Shown here: positions 53,638 through 62,519 of the stretch, piece by piece
Layout of the letters: each line of letters starts with the position of its first letter
Position numbering within the stretch: position 1 is the first letter of the stretch
From: JBBRHQ01 sp963815645
GTDB taxonomy: Bacteria > Actinomycetota > Thermoleophilia > Solirubrobacterales > 70-9
Assembly: GCA_963815645.1 (NCBI GenBank)
Contig: CAWFHL010000001.1
Span: 186,001-250,000 of the forward strand
Length of the DNA stretch: 64,000 nt
Reading direction: 5' to 3'
Notes under the pieces: generated by a model
What the model was told of the DNA's origin: nothing
What the model saw: only the letters and a program-made list of their open reading frames with translations
Databases searched by the model: none
Made by a program: the position numbers and the translations under genes

Positions 53638-54074
53638 TACTTCTCGATCTCCATCTGTTGGGGGGTCTGCGCTTGATGCGGGTGATCGGGGCCGGCGTAG
53701 ATCTTCAGCTTGCGGAGCTGCTGGCGGGCCAGGCGATTCCTCGGCAGCATGCCTTTGACCGCCTTGCGGATTACCTCCTCGGGGCGGCGCTGGAGCATCG
53801 CGCCCAGGGTCCGCGACTTGATCCCGCCCGGGTAGCCGGTGTGGCGCCAGTAGGTCTTGGTCTCGAGCTTGTTGCCGGTGACGTGGATCTTCTCCGCGTT
53901 GACGACGATGACGAAGTCGCCGGTGTCGATGTGCGGGGTGTACTCGGGCTTGCGCTTTCCGCGCAGGGCGTCGGCGATCCGGGTCGCCAGGCGCCCCAGG
54001 GTCTGGCCCTCGGCGTCAACGACGTACCAGTCGCGCTGGCGGTTGCTCGGGGTTGCAACGAAGGTCTTCGTCAT
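53637..54074 (-). CDS. rplM: Ribosomal protein L13
   Basis: 145 residues. The signature blocks RDWYVVDAEGQTLGRLATRI, YTPHIDTGDFVIVVNAEKI and HTGYPGGIKSRTLGAML are unmistakable. L13 is an early-assembling protein of the large subunit. It leads the rplM-rpsI-glmM-glmS run, whose genes overlap or nearly touch. It is divergent from the riboswitch-M23 gene. Confidence 0.97.
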   Translation of the reverse strand: MTKTFVATPSNRQRDWYVVDAEGQTLGRLATRIADALRGKRKPEYTPHIDTGDFVIVVNAEKIHVTGNKLETKTYWRHTGYPGGIKSRTLGAMLQRRPEEVIRKAVKGMLPRNRLARQQLRKLKIYAGPDHPHQAQTPQQMEIEK

Positions 54075-54194
54075 CTAGATCAAAAGCCGCGCGGGTAGGC
54101 AGGTCCGGCCCCGGCGCGGCCCGCGGATGATAGCCGCCGCAGCGCGCCCGCGCACCGCGCCCGCAGAGGTGCAACCTCTGACCTGCGGCGAGGT

Positions 54195-54200
54195 TATACT
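54195..54200 (+). promoter_or_regulatory. Candidate -10 element for the riboswitch transcript
   Basis: TATACT stands out in otherwise GC-rich sequence, 10-15 bases before the riboswitch begins. A convincing -35 at 17-base spacing is not seen, so this is a tentative promoter call. Confidence 0.35.
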
Positions 54201-54209
54201 GCCGCGCCA

Positions 54210-54352
54210 GTTGTGCCGAATCCCGACCGGTCGGCCGGTCGGGAGCGGAGGAACCGTAGAGGCCTTTGCAGGTCTCAGGGGCGAATCGGCCGAAGCAAGT
54301 GCCGTAGCGCAGCTCTTTCAGCGCGAGCCCGACAGCTAACTCCGCAGGCCGA
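54210..54352 (+). promoter_or_regulatory. Cyclic di-AMP riboswitch (ydaO/yuaA type)
   Basis: The leader contains the conserved pieces of the class in order: GCCGAATCCC, a GC-rich hairpin (CCGACCGGTCGGCCGGTCGG), GGAGGAACC, GGGGCGAATCGGCC, GTAGCGCA, CTTTCAGCGCGAGCCCGACA and GCTAACTCCGCAGGC. This matches actinobacterial ydaO RNAs. It ends about 20 bases before the TTG start of an M23 peptidase gene. Members usually switch expression off when c-di-AMP binds; the control step here (transcription or translation) is not visible. Confidence 0.88.
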
Positions 54353-54371
54353 AGAAAGAGAGGCAACGAGC

Positions 54372-55550
54372 TTGGCCCGCAGCGAGGGCGCCCGGCGCAG
54401 GCCGGTGGCAACAGCAGTAACCGCGAGCCTGATCATGGCCCTTGCCGGCGTCGCGGGCGTCGCCTCCGCGGCAACCGGCTCCGGCGGCGGCGCCGTCGCC
54501 CCCAGCGAGCCCGTGGTGCGCGACGTGATCTGCATGACCGACTGCGTCGGGTTGCGGGAGGCGACCATCGGCGGCACCGTGCAGGTGACCGGAACCCACC
54601 TCGAGCGGGTCAGCAAGATGACCTTCGCCGGCCGCAGGAAGAGAGTCGTTGCCGAGGCCTCCGACTCGACGGCGACAACCGCGGTGGCGGAGGTCCCGGC
54701 AGGCGCGTTCGACGGCAAGGTCAGGGTCAAGGACAACTTCGGCAACTCCTCCGATCTCTCCCGCGCCAAGCTGGCGATCGAGCCGAGGAGCGAGCTGGGG
54801 AGCGCCGGTGACCTCGAGGTCGCGGAGGCCGAGACGAGCCCTCGACGGGCCTACTACTTCGGGGTTCACTACCCCCACCTCACCTACGTGATCCGCAGCG
54901 ACAAGCGCCTCAATGACCTCCGCATCGACGTCGTCGGCCGGGGCGGCTCGGTCGTCCGCAGCTACTTCCGGGACAACGTCGCCGCCAACTCCACCCAGCA
55001 GGTCCGGTGGAACGGCAGGGCCTCGTCCGGGCGACCGGCCCCCAACGGCGCCTACTCCTTCCAGATCCGCGCCCAGAGCGGCGCCCGCGCCCGCCGGGCC
55101 TCCGGCGCCTCGGCAGCCACCGGCTTCAAGCTCTTCGGCTACATCTTCCCACTGCGAGGCAGGCATACCTACGGCGATGGGGTCGGCGCCCCGCGCGCCG
55201 GACACACCCACGAGGGGCAGGACATCCTCTCCGCCTGTGGCCCGAGGATCGTCGCCGCCCGCGGCGGCCGGGTCCAGTACGCCGGCTACCAGAGCGCCGC
55301 GGGCAACTACATCGTGATCGATGGCAAGAGCACCGGCAAGGACTTCGTCTACATGCACATGGTCCGGCCCTCGCCCCTCCGGGAGGGCCAGGTCGTCCAC
55401 ACCGGTCAGAAGATCGGCAACGTCGGCGAGACCGGGGACGCAACCGGATGCCATCTGCATTTCGAGATGTGGTCCGCGCCGGGCTGGTACGAGGGAGGTC
55501 ACTTTCTCAACCCGACCCCCTCGCTGAAGCGCTGGGACCACTACAGCTGA
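54372..55550 (+). CDS. M23 family metallopeptidase under riboswitch control
   Basis: 392 residues: signal peptide (LIMALAGVAGVASA), an Ig/IPT-like beta domain (about 50-150), a FlgD-like segment (VRWNGRASSGRPAPNGAYSF), and a LytM/M23 domain (about 250-375). Zinc ligands are in HEGQDI (HxxxD) and HLHFEMW. It probably cleaves peptidoglycan cross-links outside the cell. TTG 54372 is preceded by AGAGAGG about nine bases upstream; longer frames would read through the riboswitch. No obvious partner gene follows. Confidence 0.9.
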   Translation: MARSEGARRRPVATAVTASLIMALAGVAGVASAATGSGGGAVAPSEPVVRDVICMTDCVGLREATIGGTVQVTGTHLERVSKMTFAGRRKRVVAEASDSTATTAVAEVPAGAFDGKVRVKDNFGNSSDLSRAKLAIEPRSELGSAGDLEVAEAETSPRRAYYFGVHYPHLTYVIRSDKRLNDLRIDVVGRGGSVVRSYFRDNVAANSTQQVRWNGRASSGRPAPNGAYSFQIRAQSGARARRASGASAATGFKLFGYIFPLRGRHTYGDGVGAPRAGHTHEGQDILSACGPRIVAARGGRVQYAGYQSAAGNYIVIDGKSTGKDFVYMHMVRPSPLREGQVVHTGQKIGNVGETGDATGCHLHFEMWSAPGWYEGGHFLNPTPSLKRWDHYS

Positions 55551-55570
55551 CCCCGACCCCAATCGTGTAC

Positions 55571-55942
55571 ACCGGGGAGCCGGGACTGGAGGCAAGCGCC
55601 ACGAAACCCTCCGGTGGCTCGAAGACCGTGTCGCGGTGGCTCATCCAGCAATGCTGCTCGGCCGGGAGTCCGGCAAGCAGCCGGCTGCCGTCGTCGAGCA
55701 CTGCCAGCTCGGTGCGACCGAACTCCCTGGCGCCCGGCTCATACACGGACGCGGGCCCGCCGGAGAGAACCAGGCCCCGCGGGCGGCGGCGCTCGAGACC
55801 GCGACGCTCGATGGCAGCAGCTCGGCGAACACCCCGCACTCACGAATCCGCCGGGCGATCAGCTGCGAGTACTGCCCGCCGAAGTCGAGCACGAGTACCT
55901 CCTCGTGTGCGGGGATCTCCTCGGCCCCCCGGAGCATTGACC
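55571..55942 (-). pseudogene. Partial, internally deleted duplicate of guaA 5' region
   Basis: Positions 55571-55727 match 57143-57299 of guaA almost perfectly, and 55729-55942 match 57412-57632. The copy lacks 111 bases at the joint and about seven more near 55790, and has an extra C near 55928, which breaks the reading frame. Orientation is the same as guaA, 1.6 kb away. Near identity means a recent duplication, or an assembly artefact. The flanking 120 bases up to 56064 show no gene. Confidence 0.85.
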
Positions 55943-56064
55943 TGCTGCCCGAGGCCCACGCCCACGCCTCCTGGGCCCGGGTCGCGCTGACCACCTCGGG
56001 CTTTGCCGGGATATTCGCGATCACCCGGGTCGCCGGAGCCTGAGCGCGCCCAGGCGCCCCAGGC

Positions 56065-57702
56065 TCATTCCCATTCGATCGTCGCCGGCGGCTTCGAGGA
56101 GATGTCGAGCGTCACCCGGTTGACCTCGGCGATCTCGTTGATGATCCGCCCCGAGACGCGCTCCAGCAAGTCGTATGGAAGCCGGGCCCAGTCGGCTGTC
56201 ATCGCATCCTCCGAGGTGACGGCGCGGATCACGATCGGGTACGCGTAGGTGCGACCGTCGCCCTGCACACCTACGGAGCGAACGACCGGCAGGACGCAGA
56301 ACGACTGCCAGAGCTCGCGATATAGCCCCGCGGCGCGCACCTCCTCCTGGAGGATCGCGTCGGCGGCGCGAACGATCCGCAACCGCTCGCGATTCACCTC
56401 GCCGCCGACGATCCTGATCGCCAGGCCCGGACCGGGGAACGGCTGGCGCCAGACCATCCGATCCGGGAGGCCCAGCTCCGCCCCCACGGCCCGCACCTCG
56501 TCCTTGAACAGCATCCGCAGCGGCTCGACCAGTTCGAAGTCGAAATCCTCGGGGAGCCCGCCGACGTTGTGATGGGATTTGATCGTCTCGGTGCCGGTGC
56601 CCCCGCCGGACTCGATCACGTCCGAGTAGAGGGTCCCCTGGACCAGGTAGCCGACGTCCTCGAGCTTGTCGGCCTCCTCCTCGAAGACGCGGATGAACTC
56701 CTCACCGATGATCTTCCGCTTCCGTTCGGGATCCTCGATTCCCGCCAGGCGGGAGAGGAAGCGCTCCTCGGCCTCGACATGAATCAATGGAATACCGAAT
56801 TGGCCGAACGCCTCGACCACCTGCTCGGCCTCGTTCTGGCGCATCAGCCCGTGGTCGACGAAAACGCAGGTCAGTCTCTCCCCGACCGCCCGGTGGACGA
56901 GCAGCGCCGCCACCGAGGAGTCGACACCGCCCGAGAGCCCGCAGATCACCCGGCCCTCCCCAACCTGGGCGCGGATCGCGGTGACCTGCTCGGAGATCAC
57001 CGATTCCGGAGACCACTGCTCCCTGCACCCCGCGACCTCACGCAAGAAACGGGTGAGGATCTCGGTCCCGTAGGGAGTGTGGGCGACCTCCGGATGGAAC
57101 TGGATCCCGTAGAGGCCACGTTCGGGCGCCTCGCATGCCGCCACCGGCGAGCCGGGACTGGAGGCAAGCGCCACGAAACCCTCCGGTGGCTCGAAGACCG
57201 TGTCGCGGTGGCTCATCCAGCAATGCTGCTCGGCCGGGAGTCCGGCAAGCAGCCGGCCGCCGTCGTCGAGCACTGCCAGCTCGGTGCGACCGAACTCCCC
57301 GGATTCGGCGGCCTCCACCCTGCCCCCGAGCGCCGCCACCATCGCCTGCATCCCGTAGCAGATGCCGAGCAGAGGGATGCCCAGGTCGAGCAGCTCAGTC
57401 GGGAACCTCGGGGCGCCCGGCTCATACACGGACGCGGGCCCGCCGGAGAGAACCAGGCCCCGCGGGCGGCGACGCTCGATCTCCGAGACCGCGACGCTCG
57501 ATGGCAGCAGCTCGGCGAACACCCCGCACTCACGAATCCGCCGGGCGATCAGCTGCGAGTACTGCCCGCCGAAGTCGAGCACGAGTACCTCCTCGTGTGC
57601 GGGGATCTCCTCGGCCCCCGGAGCATTGACCCCCGCCGCCTTCTCGACGGAGATCTCGGGTGCGTGGTCACGCACCCCGCCCCCCGTGGAGGCCTCAGTC
57701 AT
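56065..57702 (-). CDS. guaA: GMP synthase (glutamine-hydrolysing)
   Basis: 545 residues. The class I glutaminase domain has DFGGQYSQLI, LSGGPASVY, the nucleophile in GICYGMQ and FHPEVAHT. The ATP-pyrophosphatase domain has GLSGGVDSSVAALL, and the dimer domain ends SSKPPATIEWE. It converts XMP to GMP. An N-terminal extension of about 35 residues precedes the family core. Its start overlaps the guaB3 stop by eight bases, so the two guanine-pathway genes form an operon. Confidence 0.97.
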   Translation of the reverse strand: MTEASTGGGVRDHAPEISVEKAAGVNAPGAEEIPAHEEVLVLDFGGQYSQLIARRIRECGVFAELLPSSVAVSEIERRRPRGLVLSGGPASVYEPGAPRFPTELLDLGIPLLGICYGMQAMVAALGGRVEAAESGEFGRTELAVLDDGGRLLAGLPAEQHCWMSHRDTVFEPPEGFVALASSPGSPVAACEAPERGLYGIQFHPEVAHTPYGTEILTRFLREVAGCREQWSPESVISEQVTAIRAQVGEGRVICGLSGGVDSSVAALLVHRAVGERLTCVFVDHGLMRQNEAEQVVEAFGQFGIPLIHVEAEERFLSRLAGIEDPERKRKIIGEEFIRVFEEEADKLEDVGYLVQGTLYSDVIESGGGTGTETIKSHHNVGGLPEDFDFELVEPLRMLFKDEVRAVGAELGLPDRMVWRQPFPGPGLAIRIVGGEVNRERLRIVRAADAILQEEVRAAGLYRELWQSFCVLPVVRSVGVQGDGRTYAYPIVIRAVTSEDAMTADWARLPYDLLERVSGRIINEIAEVNRVTLDISSKPPATIEWE

Positions 57703-58900
57703 CGCTGACGGCGACTCCCGCGCTGACCGCCGCGCGGCCGTTGGAGCCCATCCCGACCGACTGCTCCTGCTGGAGCTTCTTGCCCTCGCTCTGCAGCGCC
57801 GGAGCGACCATCACCTCGGCCCTCTGGAAGGAACGGATGTCCTCGTAACCGCAGGTGGCCATCGAAGTTCGCAGGGCGCCCATCAGGTTGAAGGTGCCGT
57901 CGTTCTCCTGTGCGGGGCCGAGCAGGATCTCCTCCATCGAGCCGTCCGTCGTTGTCGAGACCCGGGTTCCGCGCGGCAGCGAGGGATGGAAGGTCGCCAT
58001 CCCCCAATGGAAGCCGCGCCCCGGCGCCTCCTTGGCCCGCGCCAGCGGGGAGCCGACCATCACCGCGTCGGCGCCGCAGGCGATCGCCTTTGATACGTCG
58101 CCCCCGGTCCGCATCCCGCCGTCGGCGACCACGTTGACGTACTCGCCCGTCTCCAGCATGTGCTGGGAGCGGGCCGCGGCTACGTCGGCGATCGCGGTCG
58201 CCTGGGGCACGCCGATCCCCAGCACACCCCGAGTGGTGCAGGCGGCGCCGGGGCCGACCCCGACGAGGACGCCGACCGCCCCGGTCCGCATCAGGTGCAG
58301 GCCGGTCGAGTAGGAGGCGCAGCCGCCTACCACGGTCGGCACCGGCAGCTCGGCGATGAACTCCTTCAGGTTGAGGGGCTCAACGCTGGTCGAGACGTGC
58401 TCGGCGGAGATCACCGTGCCCTGGATCACCAGGATGTCGATCCCGGCCTCGACCGCCGTGTCGCAGAAGTCCCGCACCCGCTGCGGGGTCAGCGACCCGC
58501 AGGCGACCGCGCCCTGCTCCTTGATCTCGGCGATCCGGCGGGCGATCAGCTCGGCCTTCACGGGCTCGGCGTAGATCTCCTGCATCAACCGCGTCGCCAG
58601 GTGCCCGGGTGCCGCGGCGATCTTCTCGAGTTGCTCCTCGGCGTCCTCGAACCTCGCCCAGATCCCCTCGAGGTTGAGCACCCCGAGGCCGCCGAGCTTG
58701 TTGGCCAGCACCGCCGTCTCCGGGCTGACGACGCCGTCCATGGCCGAGGCCATCAGCGGCAGCTCGAACCGGTACGGGCCGAGCGTCCAGCTGATGTCTA
58801 TGTCGTCGGGGTCGCGGGTGCGGCGCGAGGGGACGATCGCGATGTCGTCGAACCCGTAGGCGCGCCTACCCTTCTTGCCTCGACCGATGTCGATCTCCAT
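57695..58900 (-). CDS. guaB3: GuaB3 family IMP dehydrogenase-related protein
   Basis: A 401-residue IMP dehydrogenase-like barrel without CBS domains, as in the actinobacterial GuaB3 subgroup. The loop cysteine is in GPGAACTTRGVLGIGVPQ; VVADGGMRTGGDV and CGADAVMVGSPLA form the phosphate-binding site. The N-terminus FDDIAIVPSRRTRDPDDIDI is typical of GuaB3. It may act as the IMP dehydrogenase itself or as a relative with modified activity; an ordinary guaB with CBS domains is not in this window. Confidence 0.92.
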   Translation of the reverse strand: MEIDIGRGKKGRRAYGFDDIAIVPSRRTRDPDDIDISWTLGPYRFELPLMASAMDGVVSPETAVLANKLGGLGVLNLEGIWARFEDAEEQLEKIAAAPGHLATRLMQEIYAEPVKAELIARRIAEIKEQGAVACGSLTPQRVRDFCDTAVEAGIDILVIQGTVISAEHVSTSVEPLNLKEFIAELPVPTVVGGCASYSTGLHLMRTGAVGVLVGVGPGAACTTRGVLGIGVPQATAIADVAAARSQHMLETGEYVNVVADGGMRTGGDVSKAIACGADAVMVGSPLARAKEAPGRGFHWGMATFHPSLPRGTRVSTTTDGSMEEILLGPAQENDGTFNLMGALRTSMATCGYEDIRSFQRAEVMVAPALQSEGKKLQQEQSVGMGSNGRAAVSAGVAVSDD

Positions 58901-58951
58901 TCAGATCCTCCGAGGGTGGCGTTGAGGGGGCAGCGTATGCAGCGCCGCGGA

Positions 58952-58976
58952 CAAGAAAGCCCCGCCGTCGCGGGGC
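58952..58976 (-). terminator. Rho-independent terminator-like hairpin
   Basis: On the minus strand GCCCCGC-GACG-GCGGGGC is followed by TTTCTT. It lies between the pfkB stop (59038) and the guaB3 start (58900), so it would end the HU-pyrF-LysM-dacA-pfkB transcript before guaB3-guaA. Confidence 0.75.
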
Positions 58977-59037
58977 CGGAAGATCCCTGTTTGCGGCTTT
59001 CCGTGGCGAAATTCCACTACCTCCACGATAGTAGCCG

Positions 59038-59997
59038 TCAACTCACCTCCGCCGGCACCTCGAGCGACCTGATCTCGACTCCGGGAAGGATCCGCTCGAC
59101 CTGGTCGCGGTCGATCGTGCCGGCCCCGAAGTGCTGGGTCGACTCCGCCCCGCAGGCGACCCCGTAGGCAAGGCAGGCCGCAGGATCGCTGCGGTCGTAG
59201 CGTGCGGCGACGTAGCCGGCCAGGAAGGCGTCGCCGGATCCGACAGCCGAGACCGGGTCGAGCGGCTCGGTCGAGACCTCGAAGAAGCCGCGCTCGGAGC
59301 CCTCGCCGACGATCGCTACGCAGCCGTCGGCACGGGTGATGATTGCCTCTTCAGCGCCGAGCTCGACCAGTTCGGCGAGGCTGAGGGCGACGTCGCCGGC
59401 GCCCTCGAACTCGTGCCCGACCAGCTCCTCCGCCTCGCGCTCGTTCGGGGTGACGACCGACGGCCCGGCACGCAGCCCGGCGTTCATCGGCTCGCCCTCC
59501 GCGTCGAGGATCACGGTGACGCCGCGGCCGCGAAGGTCCTTGACCAGGCGCGCGTAAAGGTCGGGCTGGGCGCCCGGCGGCAGGCTGCCCGCGAGGACGC
59601 AGAGCGTGGCCCCGGCGGCGAGGTAACTGAGCCGCTCCTGGAAGGCCCCGATCTCCGCTGCGCTGACCTCCGGGCCCCGCTCGTTGATCTCGGTCTGCTC
59701 GCCCGAGGTCGGATCGATCACCGCCAGGTTGATCCGGGTCTCGGCGGCGATCGGGGTGAAGTCGGTGAGCACCGACTCCTCGGCGAGCTGCCCGAGCAGC
59801 TGGGCGCCGGTGGGGCCGCCGCCGAGCCCGGTGGCGATCACCGGTCGACCGAGCAGGCCGAGGGCGCGGGACACGTTGACCCCCTTTCCACCGGCAGCAG
59901 AGCGGCTCTCGACCGCCCTGTGTCGGTGGCCCTGGTGGAAGTTCGGGACCGCGACGGTGCGGTCGAGCGCAGCGTTGAGTGTGACTGTGAGGATCAC
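59038..59997 (-). CDS. 1-phosphofructokinase family (PfkB) sugar kinase
   Basis: 319 residues. TLNAALDRTVAVP, the GGKGVNVSRALGLLG motif and the catalytic GSGDAFLAGYVA place it among 1-phosphofructokinase/tagatose-6-phosphate kinases. No PTS genes are adjacent, so its true substrate is open. GTG 59997 overlaps the dacA stop as GTGA. The open frame continues upstream through dacA only because of the frameshift there. Confidence 0.9.
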   Translation of the reverse strand: MILTVTLNAALDRTVAVPNFHQGHRHRAVESRSAAGGKGVNVSRALGLLGRPVIATGLGGGPTGAQLLGQLAEESVLTDFTPIAAETRINLAVIDPTSGEQTEINERGPEVSAAEIGAFQERLSYLAAGATLCVLAGSLPPGAQPDLYARLVKDLRGRGVTVILDAEGEPMNAGLRAGPSVVTPNEREAEELVGHEFEGAGDVALSLAELVELGAEEAIITRADGCVAIVGEGSERGFFEVSTEPLDPVSAVGSGDAFLAGYVAARYDRSDPAACLAYGVACGAESTQHFGAGTIDRDQVERILPGVEIRSLEVPAEVS

Positions 59998-61236
59998 TGG
60001 CTTCGGCGGCGGCGGCGGACCAGCCACCGCAGGGACACCGCTCCCATCAGTATCACGAACGCGGCCGCCGCGAGCGTCGCCGGATGCTCCGAGACGAAGC
60101 TCCTCGCCCGGTCGAAGTCGCTCGCCCTCGGGATGGCCCGCGAGGCGAGCAGCGGGATGCGCGCCGCGCGGCGACCATCGACACGGACGATCGCCGAGCC
60201 TATCCTCGCCCGCCGCCGGATCGGGCCCTCGACCTCGGAGGGGGCGCGCACCTCGACGCTCAGCCGCTGCTCCCGGCGAAGCCCGACGGCGACCGTGCGG
60301 GCGGCGAGCAGCGGCAGCTCGCCGCCGCGCGTAGCGGATCGAAGGACTGGCCACCCGCTGCCCGCCCGCAGGGGCCGGCGGCGCCGGTAGAGCGAGAACC
60401 CGTAGTCGAGAAGGTCGAGGGTCTCGGCGTCGCGCTGGCTCTCGTTCGGCGCTCCGAGCACCGCGGAGATCAGCTCGACTCCTCCGCGGCGGCCGGAGCC
60501 GACGAGGACGTAGCGGGCGCCGATCGTGTGGCCCGTCTTCACCCCGTTCGCCCAGGCCGCCCGGTCCAGCAGCGTGTTGCGGGTGTAGATCCTCTCCTCC
60601 GGCCGCAGGCTGCGCAGCAACGCCGTGCGGGAGGCGGCGATCCGGGCGAAACGGGGGATCTCGAGCAGGCGGCGGCCCAGCGCCACCAGGTCGGCGGCAC
60701 TCGAGTAGTTCCCCGGCTGGTCGAGGCCGATCGGGTTGGCGTAATGCGTGTCGGCGAGGCCGAGGGCGGCAGCCCGCAGGTTCATCTGGCGCGACGAACC
60801 TCGACTTGCTCCCGGCGGCGGCGACTGCAAGCGTCTCGGCGGCGTCGTTGCCGCTGCGCAGGATCAGGCCGTAGAGGAGGTCACGGACACTGATCCGCTC
60901 GCCGGCGCTGAGGCCGAGCAGCGACTCGCCGGGGATCGCCGCGTAGGGAACCGCCCGCACCCGCTTCGCCGGCGGCAGCTCCTGCATCGCCAGGTAAGCG
61001 GTCATCAGCTTCGTCGTGCTGGCGATCGGCAGCCGTTCCGAAGCCGCGTGGGCGACCAGGGTCTCGCCGGTGCGGGCGTCGATCAGGGTCCAGGCGCGAG
61101 CATCGAGCTGGGGCGGGCCGCCGCGGGCGTCGTCGCCCTTGCCCGGTTCGCGACCTGCCGCCGATGCCGGCAGGGCGAACAGCGCCAGCGCGGCGAGCAG
61201 CGCCGTCGCGATGCGGCGAGGGCGCCGCGCTCTCAG
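59994..61236 (-). CDS. D-alanyl-D-alanine carboxypeptidase (frameshifted, apparent CTG start)
   Basis: A penicillin-binding-type peptidase. A signal peptide (ATALLAALALFALPASAAG) is followed by the three serine-peptidase motifs: IASTTKLM (SxxK), SGNDAA (SxN) and VKTGHT (KTG). A C-terminal membrane helix (about the last 30 residues) anchors it. The frame shifts near 60795, between KSRFVA and MNLRAAALGLADT. The signal peptide has no ATG, GTG or TTG before it; a CTG at 61236 overlaps the LysM gene stop as CTGA. It trims peptidoglycan stem peptides. Confidence 0.88.
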
Positions 61237-61553
61237 CGCAGCTTCAGCTGCTGCCCGGCGACCAGGATCTGCGGGTCGATGTCGGGGTTGAGCCGCTCGA
61301 TCCGGGCCAGTGGGACACCGGTCTTGTGAGCGATCGCGCTCAGGGTGTCGCCGCCCTGCACGGTGTAGGCCTTCGGCGGGGGCTTCTGCTTGGTGCCCTG
61401 CTTGCCGTTCCCCTGGTGCTTGGCGTGGTGGTTTCGCTTCGAGTGCCCGTCGTCGCCGGTCGTCGAACCGACCACCAGGACGATCGCTGCGGCGGCGCCG
61501 ATCAGGGCCAGAAGGGCGAGCACCCGCGCCGGGGCTTTGCTGCGTCTTTTCAT
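61233..61553 (-). CDS. Membrane-anchored LysM protein
   Basis: 106 residues: a basic start, one membrane helix (about 11-29), a His/Lys-rich linker, and a C-terminal LysM domain (YTVQGGDTLSAIAHKTGVPL, LVAGQQLKL). LysM binds peptidoglycan glycan chains. Together with the carboxypeptidase it overlaps, it forms a small cell-wall pair. Confidence 0.9.
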   Translation of the reverse strand: MKRRSKAPARVLALLALIGAAAAIVLVVGSTTGDDGHSKRNHHAKHQGNGKQGTKQKPPPKAYTVQGGDTLSAIAHKTGVPLARIERLNPDIDPQILVAGQQLKLR

Positions 61554-61610
61554 CGCTTGGGGCTGCTCGGCTGATGGGAGCGGGTGATGGTATAGACGGC
61601 CCGGTCGCGA

Positions 61611-62519
61611 TCAGGCGGCCGAAACTTCCCAAACAGCCTCGCGCAGGCGCTCCGCGGCGGCGCCCGGGTCGGGGTCGGATGCAATGCTCCGCGAGGCGGA
61701 GACCAGTGCGGCCGCGCGGCCCGCGGCGAACGCGGGTCCCAGTTCCTCGACGGTCCCGCCCTGCGCCCCGACACCGGGGATCAGGAAGATCGAACGCGGC
61801 ATCAACTCACGCAGGCGGGCGATGTGCCGGGGCTCGGTGGCGCCGACCACGGCGCCCATCCCGCTGAGGCCGCCGGCCCCGGAGAGGCGCGGCGCAAGAG
61901 CATCGACGAGAGCGGCGAGGCGCTCGTGAAGCGGGACGCCGCCGCTGTCGAGGTCCTGGATCTCCGAGGCGCCGGGATTGCTGGTCCGAACCAGCGCGAA
62001 GATCCCGGCGCCGGCCTCGGCGGCCGCCTCGATCAGCGGCTCGAGCGAATCGCGGCCGAGCAGCGGATTGGCGGTGATCGCATCCGCGCCCAACCCTTCG
62101 ACCGTGCCCCAAGCTGTCTCGGTCCGGCCGAGCAGCGCTTCGGCGTAGGCGCGGGCGCTGACCGGGACGTCGCCGCGCTTGCCGTCGGCGATCACCAGAA
62201 GACCCGCCTCGCGGGCGGCCCCGCAGACCTCTGCGAGCGCCGCCCAGCCGGGGGCTCCGAGTCGCTCGAAGCAGGCCAGCTGGGGCTTTGCCGCGACGCA
62301 GGCTGCCGCGGCCCGCTCGATCAACCCCCGGCAGTGCGTGGAGACCGCCGCAGCGGCTGCCTCCGCGGCGGGCCGCTGAGCCCCACCGCGGCCCTGCTCC
62401 GAGGACGGCTGGGCTGCGAGTCCTGCGGGGTCGGGGTCGAGGCCGAGGCAGACCTGGCTGCGGCGCTCATCGACGAGTGCCGCAAGCCGGTCCGCGAACG
62501 GCTTCGGGCTTTCGCTCAG
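61611..62519 (-). CDS. pyrF: Orotidine 5'-phosphate decarboxylase (type 2), apparent CTG start
   Basis: Final step of UMP synthesis. The catalytic motif reads LLVIADGKRGDV; ADAITANPLLGRDSLEP and LIPGVGAQGGTVEELG are type 2 signatures. The family N-terminus FADRLAALVDERRSQVCLGL is clearly encoded, upstream of the first TTG. The only start candidate is the CTG at 62519, overlapping the HU gene stop as CTGA, giving 302 residues. A loop of about 25 residues rich in Gly/Ala follows the GLDPDP motif. Confidence 0.93.
   Translation of the reverse strand: MSESPKPFADRLAALVDERRSQVCLGLDPDPAGLAAQPSSEQGRGGAQRPAAEAAAAAVSTHCRGLIERAAAACVAAKPQLACFERLGAPGWAALAEVCGAAREAGLLVIADGKRGDVPVSARAYAEALLGRTETAWGTVEGLGADAITANPLLGRDSLEPLIEAAAEAGAGIFALVRTSNPGASEIQDLDSGGVPLHERLAALVDALAPRLSGAGGLSGMGAVVGATEPRHIARLRELMPRSIFLIPGVGAQGGTVEELGPAFAAGRAAALVSASRSIASDPDPGAAAERLREAVWEVSAA

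Noticed and set aside
59038..61632. A single 864-codon frame that looks like a kinase-carboxypeptidase fusion
   Set aside because: pfkB has its own GTG overlapping the dacA stop; the frames are joined only because dacA carries a frameshift near 60795.
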